A model generated the notes under the pieces. The model saw only the letters and a program-made list of their open reading frames with translations, did not search any database and was not told the origin of the DNA. 64,000 nt of DNA from Atrichornis clamosus (taxonomy: Eukaryota > Chordata > Aves > Passeriformes > Menuridae). Of this stretch, positions 12,841 through 23,419 are shown piece by piece; position 1 is the stretch's first letter, and every line of letters starts with the position of its first letter. The stretch covers positions 1-64,000 of the forward strand of contig WBMZ01011926.1 in assembly GCA_013400975.1 (NCBI GenBank), read 5' to 3'. The position numbers and the translations under genes are program-made.

Positions 12841-13047
12841 CAGTTAAGTGGCTGGCAATCCTGGCAATAGGTTTAGGAGGCAGGGCAGGGGGCTGTTTGA
12901 GGAGGGACAACTGTTTCACTGGGGTGTCCTCATGGTCTCCAGGGAAAGCGGCAGATTTTTTGGGGGGAAGTAGCAGGACTGGCTTAGCTGTAGGATCTTG
13001 GGACAGGAGGACGCCGGATTCATTGGATGTGGGGCTCTCTTCAGACA
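12841..13047 (-). CDS. PHACTR1: PHACTR1 proline-rich exon of 69 codons, likely alternative cassette
   Basis: This 207-base exon is open throughout. It encodes V, SEESPTSNESGVLLSQDPTA, then KPVLLLPPKKSAAFPGDHED, TPVKQLSLLKQPPALPPKPI and ARIASHLT. It carries two proline-rich cores, LLLPPKK and PPALPPKP, of the kind bound by SH3 or similar domains. Its length is an exact multiple of three and both ends are phase 1, so the flanking exons join in frame without it. I recall that the longer PHACTR1 isoforms differ from the 580-residue form by 69 residues at this point, which equals this exon, but I cannot check that here. The donor is ACTG followed by GTAAGT (strong). The acceptor is TGTGTCCTCCAG with a tract poorer in pyrimidines, which is typical of regulated exons. 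It lies 1,018 bases from the linker exon and 10.2 kb from the next exon. Confidence 0.88.
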
Positions 13048-14065
13048 CTGGAGGACACAACCACATCACAGACGCAACAACGTTACGAGCAAAGCAGCAG
13101 CGGATACAGCCGTAGTCAGACAAGAAAAGCAGCGCAGCAATGCAGATTAGGAATGACTCATAGATTTCACTCAAACATCATTTAACGTAGAGAGGAGGAA
13201 AGAAAGAAAGACAGGAAAAGAGAAAGAGTAACACACATCTACAAAACAGCCAGATTTCCCATTACTTCTGACAGAAGTCAGTTCCTTATGTCAGGCTGGA
13301 ACGTATTCCCACTTCTGGAACACAAATCAAGTTTTATAATGTCACATCTCTGATGGTCTGTCACCACAGTTTGCCCAGGACCAGATATGTTAACAGGTGC
13401 TCTGTACACTCACACTGTTAAATGTAAAAGCACCTCACAGCACCTACTTTGTTTCAAATGGGCTGCGTAGCTGTGCAAGATCATGGATGATTACTTCTAC
13501 TGCTCACTTTTCCTCACTCGACCTTCGTCCACAACTCTCAGCAGCACAACATGATGCAGAAAGAGGAGCTAACCTAGATGTAGAGCACTGCTGTCTGTCT
13601 GCACAGGCTGGGGAAGAAGGGTGCCCCCCAGGGTAGGGCAGCTGCCTGTGTTATTACTGACAGATGTGTGGTGTGAACATCACTCTACATCATGTGGCAG
13701 GTAAAGGGCATGATGTTGTACCCCAGGGTTCAAACATGTCGTCAGCTCTCTGCCCTAGAGCTCACTGACACATCGAGATGAAGATGGAGAGCTGGAAATC
13801 TACTTCTACATGTTCACAAAGTTCAGGGATTTTGCCTTACTTCAAGAGAGGTTACTTGCTTAGACATAGAGGTTACTTCTTTGCCATATCAGTCAAAATT
13901 TCTCATGAGCATTCAGTGATAATCTCTATGCTGTCACCTCCTTCTACACCAGAAGACCTTCTACTTTTACAAGGATTTCTCAAGGCTAAGCACCAAATGT
14001 TAGAAGTCAAAAATTTGTTTCAAACAGCTTAGAGTACCTACATCATAACGTAAACAAGATGTTAC
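13048..14065 (-). other. PHACTR1: PHACTR1 short intron, 1,018 bases
   Basis: This intron lies between the linker exon and the 69-codon cassette exon. A purine-rich stretch near 13190-13230 (GGAGGAAAGAAAGAAAGA) lies on the plus strand, so it is pyrimidine-rich in the transcript, 140-185 bases before the cassette acceptor. A short direct repeat, GAGGTTACTT, occurs twice near 13849 and 13870. No other features were seen. Confidence 0.85.
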
Positions 14066-14251
14066 CTGTCCCATCCATGATCTCTGTGGTTGGGAGCACC
14101 TCGTACGAGCAGGGTTCCACAGATGCTGGGACTGACTCCAGTTCTGCTAGGGCTGGCAGGGACACCTGGCTGGAGCTCAGCACTTGCCCGGAGCCCAGTG
14201 GCTGCCCATTCTCCAAAGCTCCTTCTTCATTTGGTATGGAAAGTTCCCCAT
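14066..14251 (-). CDS. PHACTR1: PHACTR1 internal exon, acidic and serine-rich linker
   Basis: This 186-base exon continues the reading frame from the RPEL exon. The split codon rebuilds D, then [20 protein letters not shown], a serine-rich stretch ([17 protein letters not shown]), and [16 protein letters not shown]. The pattern DGELSI.NEE, LENGQ, SSSQ.SLPAL and PCSYEVL..IMDG matches human PHACTR1 as I remember it. This makes PHACTR1 a better fit than PHACTR2-4. The segment lies between the first RPEL repeat and the proline-rich middle of the protein and is probably unstructured. The acceptor is preceded by a good pyrimidine tract and ends ATGAACAG. The donor is ACAG followed by GTAACA, a weaker match than the other exons have. 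It has no internal stop codons and is phase 1 at both ends. The bird form seems to carry a few extra residues (GSGQVL) compared with the human form. Confidence 0.93.
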
Positions 14252-16256
14252 CTGTTCATAGTTGGAGAAAAGAAGGATGACAAAAAAGACACATAAATAA
14301 GATGCAGACAGAATTTTAAACGAAATCTGCTATCTCCATTAGATTGGTTTCAAGTGAGGAACCTGGACTGAGATCTTCTATGTATACATGCACTGGGTTT
14401 ACGTGGAAAGGTTTTGGTAGCAGGGGAGCTACAGGGGTGGCTTTTGTGAGAAGCTGACAGAAGTTCCCCCACATCTGATGGAGCCAGTTTCAAGATGGAC
14501 CCACTGCTGGCCAAGGCTGAGCCCATCAGTGATGGTGATAGCATCTCTGAGTGAACATATAATATATGTCAAAATTCTGTGTGGATCTTTTGCTCTACCC
14601 TAGGATGGTCACTGTGAACCATGGTCTAAGTTGGTTGGTCCTGACCATCCTTGACCCATGGGAACATGCAGTCCCATCCAGGGCCAAGGAACCTGTTTTC
14701 CATCTGTCCCTGTTGACTCTGGGAAGTCAGGAATGAGAGTGGGCTTGAACTGAAGCTATGAAGCTTTCTTAAAGGGTATTAACAGACACTGTATATAATA
14801 TTTTAATAATAATAACAAGAATTATTCTCTTCCCTTACACCAACTTTTATGCTATAAGGGACACATGCAAAATCACAAGAATATGTCCCTATTTTACATA
14901 CAAATAATTTTATGTAAGGGAGAGAACAATTCTTATAGTTGCCTGATGTAAGGTCTTGATACTGGGATATATCAGATTCCACTTAGAAAGCCTGTTTTTA
15001 TAGTTACTAATAATATCTCCTCTATCTGAGCAAAATTTCTGTAGCAGCAGCTGGCATTTTCTTTCCTATCAAACACCACTTCACATTAGAAATAATAAAG
15101 AACAGAAGAAGGATTGAGATAATTCTCTATGGTGCCAACCTGCATGATTTTTATCTCAGAACTTGTTAAGCACAGCACTCTGGTACCTGGAGGCAATGAC
15201 TACATGGACATCACAATTAGAGTTTTATAAAGCAAAGTGTTCAGCCCCTGTGGTTAGAAATGGAAGCCTGAAAATATAAGTGAAATGTGACCTGTAAGAC
15301 TGAAAACCAGCAGGTAAATAAGCAGAGCATTTGAAATACTTTTAAAATTGAAACTCAGGATTACAGGATCTGGTTTTTGATTTTTGGGCACCACTGATTA
15401 GCCATATTACTGCTCAATGTACTGAGTGGAGATGTCCATTAGTCAAGTGAGTGCACATTTTCACCTCATAGGGCTAAGATGTGCAAACCACTTTGGAAAA
15501 CAATACTGAAAAGTGAAAAAGGTTAAGCCTCACTGTGGTGCCAGGACACAGCAATTAACAAGTCTGAAAGTATATTAGCTGATAACTATTCAGAATTATG
15601 TTTCTGCCATTTAAAGCTTCTCTTCAGCAAGTGACTTTTTTTGGTTTTGGGTTTTGTTGGAGGTTTTATGAAGAGCCAGAGAGCTATTAGGGCAACACAG
15701 TCACATCATCCTAGACTGAAACCTGACCCACGGCTTTGAGAGCAATCAACTGAGCAGCCTAAAAGGTGGCAACATGAATTAAAGCTAAAGGCTTTGGCCA
15801 AGTGCTTGCAGCACAGCCTCCTTTCTAACTGCTGTGGTCATTCAATACAAACCTATTTATTTCCCTAGGCAGCAAAAATCAGATAATAGTTCAGCCAGTA
15901 TTTAAGCTGAATGTTTTTCGACTTAGCTGTTTGGGTGGAAATGCTACGTATTCTGTGCTTGCTCTCTCCCTTCCATAAACACACACGTCTACACGTGTTT
16001 GGGATAAGGACTGACGTTCTCTCAGCTACCTGGTTTCATGAAAGAGCGTAACTGTTTATGTAGAGCACCTGCTTCTTGAATGAAAGGCGGTGACTGTGTC
16101 CAGCAATATATTCATTAATTCAGTGCATTAATTCAGACTAAATATGACTGTAACTATGAGCAGAGAAAACTATGCATGATAGTAATCCAGTAACATTTGT
16201 TTTTTGGAGGGATGTCTACACATTTTTCCATCAAGTGAAATGCCTACTGTAATATG

Positions 16257-16280
16257 CTGAACATCTTACTGAACATCTTA
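16257..16280. repeat. Tandem repeat, 12-base unit, two copies
   Basis: The unit CTGAACATCTTA is present twice in perfect tandem and is followed by a partial third copy (CTATCTTA). Confidence 0.85.
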
Positions 16281-18292
16281 CTATCTTAAGTGCACTATGT
16301 GCTTCTCAAGGTATATTAGCATGATTTAAGAAAACAGCATTTGAATGATCCATGAAGACTTACAATTGCAAAAAAAGTAAAATGTAAGATAAAATTTTTG
16401 ACCTTTGGTCATGATAATAAGCATGGCAGCTCTCTGTACTGACAGCACAACCCTTTTTAATCTTCATTTAGGGTCTAAAACTTGTCCTTGGATTTGAATG
16501 AAATCGTCTGACATGGCACAGCATCATGACTGAAATATACACCCTAAATCAAGCCATTCTTAAAGAAGAGCTACATGGGGAGCTGCTCAAGTACAGCAAA
16601 CAGATCAAATACGCAGAAAAAATAATGTGTAGAGTGCAGAGTATCTTAGTGTGAATTAATCCTGCATCATAGACATGCTTGACAACCAGATATAAAAGGC
16701 AAATTACTTACTATTTTTAAAATATTAAAGCTATTCCAGTTAGCTGACATACAAATGAAAAGAATCCTGGTAATGCAATTATTACATATACATGGATGAA
16801 CCGATTCGTTTTCAGGAATCAGCTTTGGGTTTAAAGTTAATTTTGCACAGTGATAACATATGTAATCTTTTGTTCTCAGACTTGCTAAATCCTGTGCTGT
16901 GTTTTCACAGAGCCTGATGCTACTTAGTGGAGAATGACTTCCCCACAGTCCATGACCTGTAATAACATCAGCTGAGTGTGAATCTGGACGGGTCCATGAG
17001 AGAGTAGCTTGAACTCTGCAGCAACAGGAGTACGTGAAGGCTGCTCTTCTGTTACTAAGGAGACTCTGCACACCTGAAGTTACCGAAGAAACACAACCTC
17101 AGAGAAAACTCTCTGATGCAGAAGACTCTACCCAGACTCTGATTCACCTTAGCATGTGAAAACCACAGCATGGGTTGAAGACTCAGAGATGCACAGATGA
17201 TGTGTTCAAAACTTGTAGCTCCTAAGCATGGTTTGTACTCCTGAACTCACCTGCCCCTTCCACTTTCAGATACTTTTAAAACATCACCTGGTGTGAAGCA
17301 GCCCACAGTGCATCACGCTGACTGACACAGACCAATCTTGTTGTGTTCTGCCTGTTGTAGCTCTGCCTACCTTCCCACAGTGTCTTTTACTCTGAATACC
17401 TTGGACTATGCAACCTCTTGCATATCTGAAAAGTGCCATGCTCATGCATTCCTTCTACAGAAAAATTGCTATGGAAGTCAAAATGGAGAGTTTGAAATCC
17501 TGGATTTCATTGCGTTGTCTCTTTCAGTATTTGCCTGCTCTCAAGTAGACTGTCCAGGCAAGCATTCTTGATGGCAAAGGCTAGCAAGGACAGAAAAAAA
17601 ATCATTGTCCTTCTCTGTCATGACCCCATGGGTAGGGAATGGAAAATTGAGTGTTCTTGCATGTGGTGAAGACCTGTCCCTGGAGCTGTTTCCCACCCAG
17701 ACTTGATGGCTACCTTAGCACAACAGCTGGGATCCTTCTCAACTCCAGTCCCTAAGCAGGCCCCTGTTTTGTGGGATCCCATGGAGTTTGAGACAGGCTG
17801 CTTCTGGAGAAGTTCAAAACCTTTCAATTTCACTGCAATACAACTGGCTCTCCAGTGGCTGCCATGCCTTACTCCTTGCCGCACTACCAAAGCCACTTTG
17901 TCAAGCTTATCCTCACATACTGTCACAAAATCTGCCTTAGCACATAAGTGCAACAAGTACAAATCCTGTCAGAATTTAGGTTACCTGAAATTTAAGTCTA
18001 AATCCATCATTTTGATTAGATAGAGCATATAAAAATACAAGAGTATAAAAGATGAAGACTGCCCATGCTTCATTGTAAAACCATTGCACCATTGCCATTG
18101 AAGAAGTAATCAGTACACACTCATATTCAGAAATTTCTCACTACAAGCAATCTCATCTACATTAAAAAAAAAGAAGAGGTATTAAAATACTTCAAACAGA
18201 TTTAATTCTTTGACCAGCACCATGAAACAATGGACAATTCTAAAGACACATGCTTTTGGGATGGTTAAACCTTTATGTGAAAATCAAAGGTG

Positions 18293-18310
18293 TTTATCTA
18301 TGTAGATAAA
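18293..18310. repeat. Short perfect inverted repeat
   Basis: TTTATCTA and TAGATAAA are separated by TG. Each arm contains a GATA core (TATC on one strand, GATA on the other), so it could act as a paired GATA-factor site, but this is not shown by the sequence alone. Confidence 0.7.
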
Positions 18311-20975
18311 GAAGCAATGGTATAGCAAAAATGTGAATTCTTCTAAATGTTGAGGTATGTTCAAATGGAAGAGGTATTTTTAAACTCTCGGCACTACCTG
18401 CCCACAAACTATTAGAACAGCAGGAGCTTCATCAGATACTTCTTTAACTCACTATTTTCCAAAAGTACAGAGTACTTGAAAAAATTATAATCTTTGTCTA
18501 CCTTTTCAGAACAGTCAAGTCACAGAGCCCTGGAAATGGAGGATAACAGAAACTGATTCTGTCATGAGTTTGGCCCTTAGCAAGAAAAGAGCTCTCTGCA
18601 GTTCAGTCTGGAGCAGCTTCACTTGACTAATTTAAGTGTGGGGATCACTGAAGTGATAACAGCATTTCTTGTTTTCCAAATATAGCAGCTGGACTGCAGT
18701 GACTCTCCCATACTTCCCATGTGAATACTGTGACTTGCTGCACTCTGATAACTTTCACCTGATGGATGACACAAAGTCCTCTGGAAAGCCAGCAAATCCC
18801 AAGGCAAACAGGTTGGAGAGTCATTTTAAACAGCAGGCAAACAAAACAGCTAATTTTGTTTTTCTTCAACACAGAAGATATGAAAAAACCAACACTAAGC
18901 ACTCAGCAAGAATTTTTTTCCTTGGGTCAGTCTGTCCACACTGTTTCCTTTCATTGGTATGGATTTGTTTAAGAAACAAAAAGCCAGAATTACTCACAGG
19001 CTGTTTCTGCCTGCTTTGACCACCTCTTAGAAAAAGCAGACAAAGAGATTTAGTATTATGGCTACACTACTGTCTGTGCAAGATGCCTCTTGGTATGGAA
19101 GGTGCTACATAATCAAATAGAGCCTTGTCCTAGAAAATGCTAAAAGTCTGTTGTTTTCTTGAAGGATTAGAGGTTACCTAACAGGAATTAGAAAGAAAAT
19201 GTTACTTCCAGTTAAAGTTCTCAGTGAGATATATCCTTTATTAGAATTACTCTCAGATTATTACACCACTGAAGGAAATAATGCTTTTGCTCTATACATT
19301 TTGCCTTGCTCATATCCTTGTATCATCATAGCTATTTGATTACTGCTGCTATTCTTGTGTATCACTACTTTCTTCTCTGCCCTCCCTCTCTCTTTTCACA
19401 TCAGCTTTGTAAAGGTGAAAAATTAGTGTAAGGAAGAAATAATTTATTTCTTTCAAAGACCTCCAGACAGCTTACTATCTGCTTCACAAGATGACACAGA
19501 AGGTTACAAACTGCAGCATTATTTGATCAATAGAAAAAGCTGAAGTGCTTTGGTAGCATTACAAGGGGAATCTCCCTGAGTTTCAACATGGAAGGCAGAG
19601 TCAGACTTCACAGGAAAGATTTTTCCTGGGGAAGCCTTTAGGTGTATATAGGGATGGTTCAGAAGGCAACTACATGTGGGATGTGAGGCAGGGATGAAGG
19701 TCACTCCCCAGACAGAGGCGTGGCTGAAGGCTGCCTTCTGAGCTGGCTGAGGCACCGACCACTTGGTGTGACAGCCTGGACCACGCCTCGCTGGCTGCAG
19801 ATCACACTCCAAAACTTGGAAAACACAAAGCAGTGAGAAGGGCTAACCTTTTGCCCTTCTTGCCAGGAGTTGTTTCTACCCTGAAGTTGCATCTAGGATG
19901 ATTTCTAGGCCAGCAGGTCATATTGAGAGCATGGACAGTGTTAGGTGTGAAGGATTAGAAGCATCTAGAACACATAACTGGCAAAAACTGTAAAATTTAA
20001 TGACAAACATCTTTTTGTTGTTGTTTTGCAGTGTTTTGTGGTTTGTTGGTTTTTAACTTAAAAAAATTAACAGCCTGGGTTAGTAAATTTTTAAACTCCT
20101 AAAAAGATAGAGTAAAAGGTAGGTAGCAGATTTAAGTGTTCCTGAATTTATGAAGTAGACTATACTTCTAATACCTGTGAAAGTTTATAATTTCTATCGA
20201 GTTCTACCAGATTTTGTACTGGTATTGTCAAAGTCTTTTAGATTTTGAATTAATGAGGCTTTAAAGCATGTACATAAGTTCTATTGCGATTAAGAGGTAA
20301 CTTTGTTACATCTTTATATAATTTGTCAAATTAATTGCCTTAACTATTGACAAGGGAAGCAGCAAAACAAAAAAAAGCTGCACTCAAAGATTGACACGTA
20401 AGTAATAGATGTGAAGTATGTATTGCGTTACCAGTGTAAAACAATGCTGTTTGTAAAACAATAGCATTGTGCATAAATAAGACATTACCAACTCAACCAA
20501 TTAATTATCCTGAACAAGGAGTTATTATCTCTTCTGAGCTGTTTCAAGGGAAAGTGCAGTGTTCTGTGCTCATCAGCATCCAAAACCTTTAAATGTTTCC
20601 CTTTCCCACAACAGTTAATGCCAAAGTGACTCAACCAGACAATGGCAACACGCAGAGGCATGAACCCACTATATCTCTCCACAGTCTGGATGCTTTGCTC
20701 TTTTGTAGTGAGTGACTACTGCCTGTTGCTGTGATTTCTACTTCTACTGCTTTCCATTTCTGGTTAGTTTTCATTTTTATTTGCTGTGTAACTATCACAT
20801 GTATGCAGAGAGGGGCAGACCACGGCAAAAGAAAGAGAAGTGTTTAGGGATCTTATTCTACACAGTCTTGCAATTCAGAACTCTATTACCAGTTCCTAGT
20901 GCTACAATTATGTAGTGTCTGGCCATAAAACTATATAGGATGTCAATTTGCTGTTGTGAAAAGAAGAACACTTAC

Positions 20976-21056
20976 CTTTATCAAAAATTTCTTTCAGCAC
21001 TCCTCGTTTTATAAGCTCCTCTCTGCTTTGCCTCATTGACATTTTTCTTTCCAAAG
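20976..21056 (-). CDS. PHACTR1: PHACTR1 internal exon with the N-terminal RPEL repeat
   Basis: This 81-base exon encodes 27 codons reading [20 protein letters not shown] and then KEIFDK. This is the first RPEL repeat of PHACTR1, a helical motif that binds monomeric actin. In the known protein this repeat sits next to a basic nuclear-localisation stretch, so actin binding controls nuclear entry; that stretch is not in the window and must be on an upstream exon. The acceptor is a pyrimidine-rich tract ending TTTGCTTACAG. The donor is AAAG followed by GTAAGT, a strong site. The exon begins with the last two bases of a codon and ends with the first base of the next (phase 1 at both ends). From memory, human PHACTR1 has nearly the same residues, with I for the first M and Y for the F. 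PHACTR2, 3 and 4 share the motif, so paralog identity rests mainly on the neighbouring exons. Confidence 0.93.
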
Positions 21057-22730
21057 CTGTAAGCAAAGGATAAGGGTCAATATAAACAGAAAAGAAGGGA
21101 AATTATTGTTTTAAGAGGCTCTATGCCTTTTAAGGCATTTAAAAAAAATGCTCTTTCTCCTCTTCAAGTCAGTGGAAGTTCAGCATCTTGAAATAAGGGC
21201 TGAGAATCTGCCTGCTGCTGTAGTGTGGCTGTTATTGACAGAAATGGCAACAGACTGACTGATTTGAGGGCATGTCTGCACACCTACTGCTTGATTTTGA
21301 CACATGAGCCAAGCATTTCTGATTTCTGTGGAGAATTAGAGACAGCAAAGGGAGGAAAAGGAAATTAGTGCAGAAGCTGGAGAGGGAAAGGTAAGAAAGA
21401 AGGCAACATAAAGGATCAAACCAAGGAAAGATGTGGCCACAGAACATAGCCATGGACTGTCTCCAGGCCATGGAAGAGGATGGAAGCCAAGGCTTCTTTG
21501 CAACTAATTCCAGTGAGAGCAGATCAAGGTGTTTGGGACAAACAAAAAATTAGCTGTTTAAGAGTCTTCTCCTCCCTGGTGGGATATTTTCCCCAAAGAG
21601 ATGTAAATGAGTGAAACTCCAAGAAAGCCGCTGCAATTTACACCAGATCTGAACAGCCTGAGTTCTGTGTTGGCTGCTGGGAGACCGTGGTCACTGAGGC
21701 AGCAAAGCAACAGATCGAAAATACATATTTCTTTAGTGCAGTAGTAATTAAAACAATGTCCAATTAACCAAAACACCACAAAGGACACACACTCAGGGAA
21801 AGACCTGGAAGCCAGCAAGTAAGGGGCACAAGAAATGATGTGCAGGAGTGGCTGCGACTGCACCCGCTCTGCAAGAAACAAGTCTGCGCCTGCCAAAAAA
21901 GAGGCACAGTCAAGGGCAAATTGCTTCTGCCATATGCTCCTCCATCAGACCCAGCACAGATGCACGTACACACAAATGAACCGGGACTTAGCATCTTCAG
22001 CCTGCCCAAGGCAGATTTAAAGCAAAAGAGGCTTGGAAACCCTCTCTCCTTCCCCAAACCAGGAGGGTGTAACCTTTCTTGGTGCTGCTGTGTGTTGACT
22101 GCTACCACATGGACACATATATTTGGTGAATTAGCTCTGCTTATACCGGCACACTGCTCTTGTTGCAACTTAATTGCTGTCAGATACTTAGGGCTCAGTA
22201 TGAACAAGGCCAGCTCTGCTTCACTCTTCTCCATAGCACAAATTTAGGTTTCCCCATTTTTAAAATGAGTTTTGAACATGTATTCTGCAGGACAAAGATG
22301 ACCACTATGTACAGTCAGGAGCTAATTAAAATCCCTGGTCTCCCCAGGGAGAGACACACTCTCTGAGCTTCAGCATGGATCAGAATTAAAGGCAGGTCCC
22401 TTCACTTAAGTACAAGACCCCAAACCCATTAACCAGCTACATGGTGCAGTCTGATTTTGGAAGCTGTTAACCTAACAAGCCACAGCATTTTCCAGAGTGC
22501 CTTAGACCCATTTGAAGAAGTGCTTTAGGCACCTCAACTGACTTCCAATGAAACACCAATTTTTAAGTTTCTAATATACTTTTGAAAAGAAAGGCCCAAC
22601 AATCAAACTCTGGAGCCACATTGCAGACTGCTCCCCAAGCTGACTTTTCCCTGTGCTGAAGGGGTTTTGTTCTGGTACAGCATTCAAAGTTTTTTCTTCT
22701 TCCTCCTTAAGAATAGCTGCCCTCAAACTA

Positions 22731-22780
22731 CCCCCCCCCAAAAAAACCCCACAAATCCCAAAAAAACCAAAAAAACAAAC
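22731..22780. repeat. C/A low-complexity tract
   Basis: A run of nine C residues is followed by alternating A-rich and C-rich blocks (AAAAAAACCCC, CCCAAAAAAACC). The strand carries no T except in one ACAAATCCC block. Confidence 0.8.
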
Positions 22781-23389
22781 CAGAACAGCTAATTCCTGAG
22801 CTTTCTCCCACCAAAGTTTGAGTTTAAAGAGCAATTTGGTGGCACTCAACATCTTTTCCAATAGGTCTCAGAAAGTGTAATGTTCTGCTAGCATAAGCAG
22901 CAAACAGCACGCAGCCTGCCTGATCTTGCCCTCCGGTGGGAAAGCAAGGCAGGTGAATCAGCAGCAGTTTCTGCATATAGACAGCAGCACTGCCCACAGA
23001 ACAAAGACACAGGCAAATCCTGCTATTTCTGCACTTGACCATAGATGGCTAAGTAAGAGATCCACATTTTACACACAAATTCATTGGCACCCACCTGGGT
23101 TCACTCACCCTCCTGCAAGGCTATGCATGACTACCAACTTCATGGCTAGAAGGTTCCATCACATTGTCATAGTACCAGTAAGAAACAGTGATTGTGTAGA
23201 CTGGGGTTAAGGCGATTGGGGAATCAAGTGCTAAAAAGGGTTATCAGGATATTTCGAAGTGCAGGAGCATCTCTTTCAAACCAGTTGCTGAGGAAGACCC
23301 TCCAGCAGTGACCAAGACTTCTCAAAGTAGCAGACTATTTTTGCAGTTGCGGAATTTCAAAGATAGAATATATGTATATTTGGAAGACT

Positions 23390-23419
23390 GTATATATATA
23401 TATATATGTATATATATAC
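23390..23419. repeat. TA dinucleotide microsatellite
   Basis: An almost uninterrupted (TA)n run is broken once by TG (TATATATATATGTATATATA). It is self-complementary and likely polymorphic in length. Confidence 0.9.

Larger units (their letters stand above)
14252..20975 (-). other. PHACTR1: PHACTR1 intron of 6.7 kb
   Basis: This intron lies between the RPEL exon and the linker exon. It is AT-rich sequence without a mobile element I can recognise. It contains a 12-base tandem repeat (16257-16281), a short hairpin (18293-18310) and a minus-strand open frame of 134 codons at 16667-17071 with no recognisable domain. Nothing else is supported. Confidence 0.85.

Noticed and set aside
16667..17071. 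134-codon open frame on the minus strand, cysteine-rich in part
   Set aside because: The cysteines are not in a regular metal-binding pattern, no splice-site arrangement supports an exon in PHACTR1 phase, and nothing in it resembles a known family.
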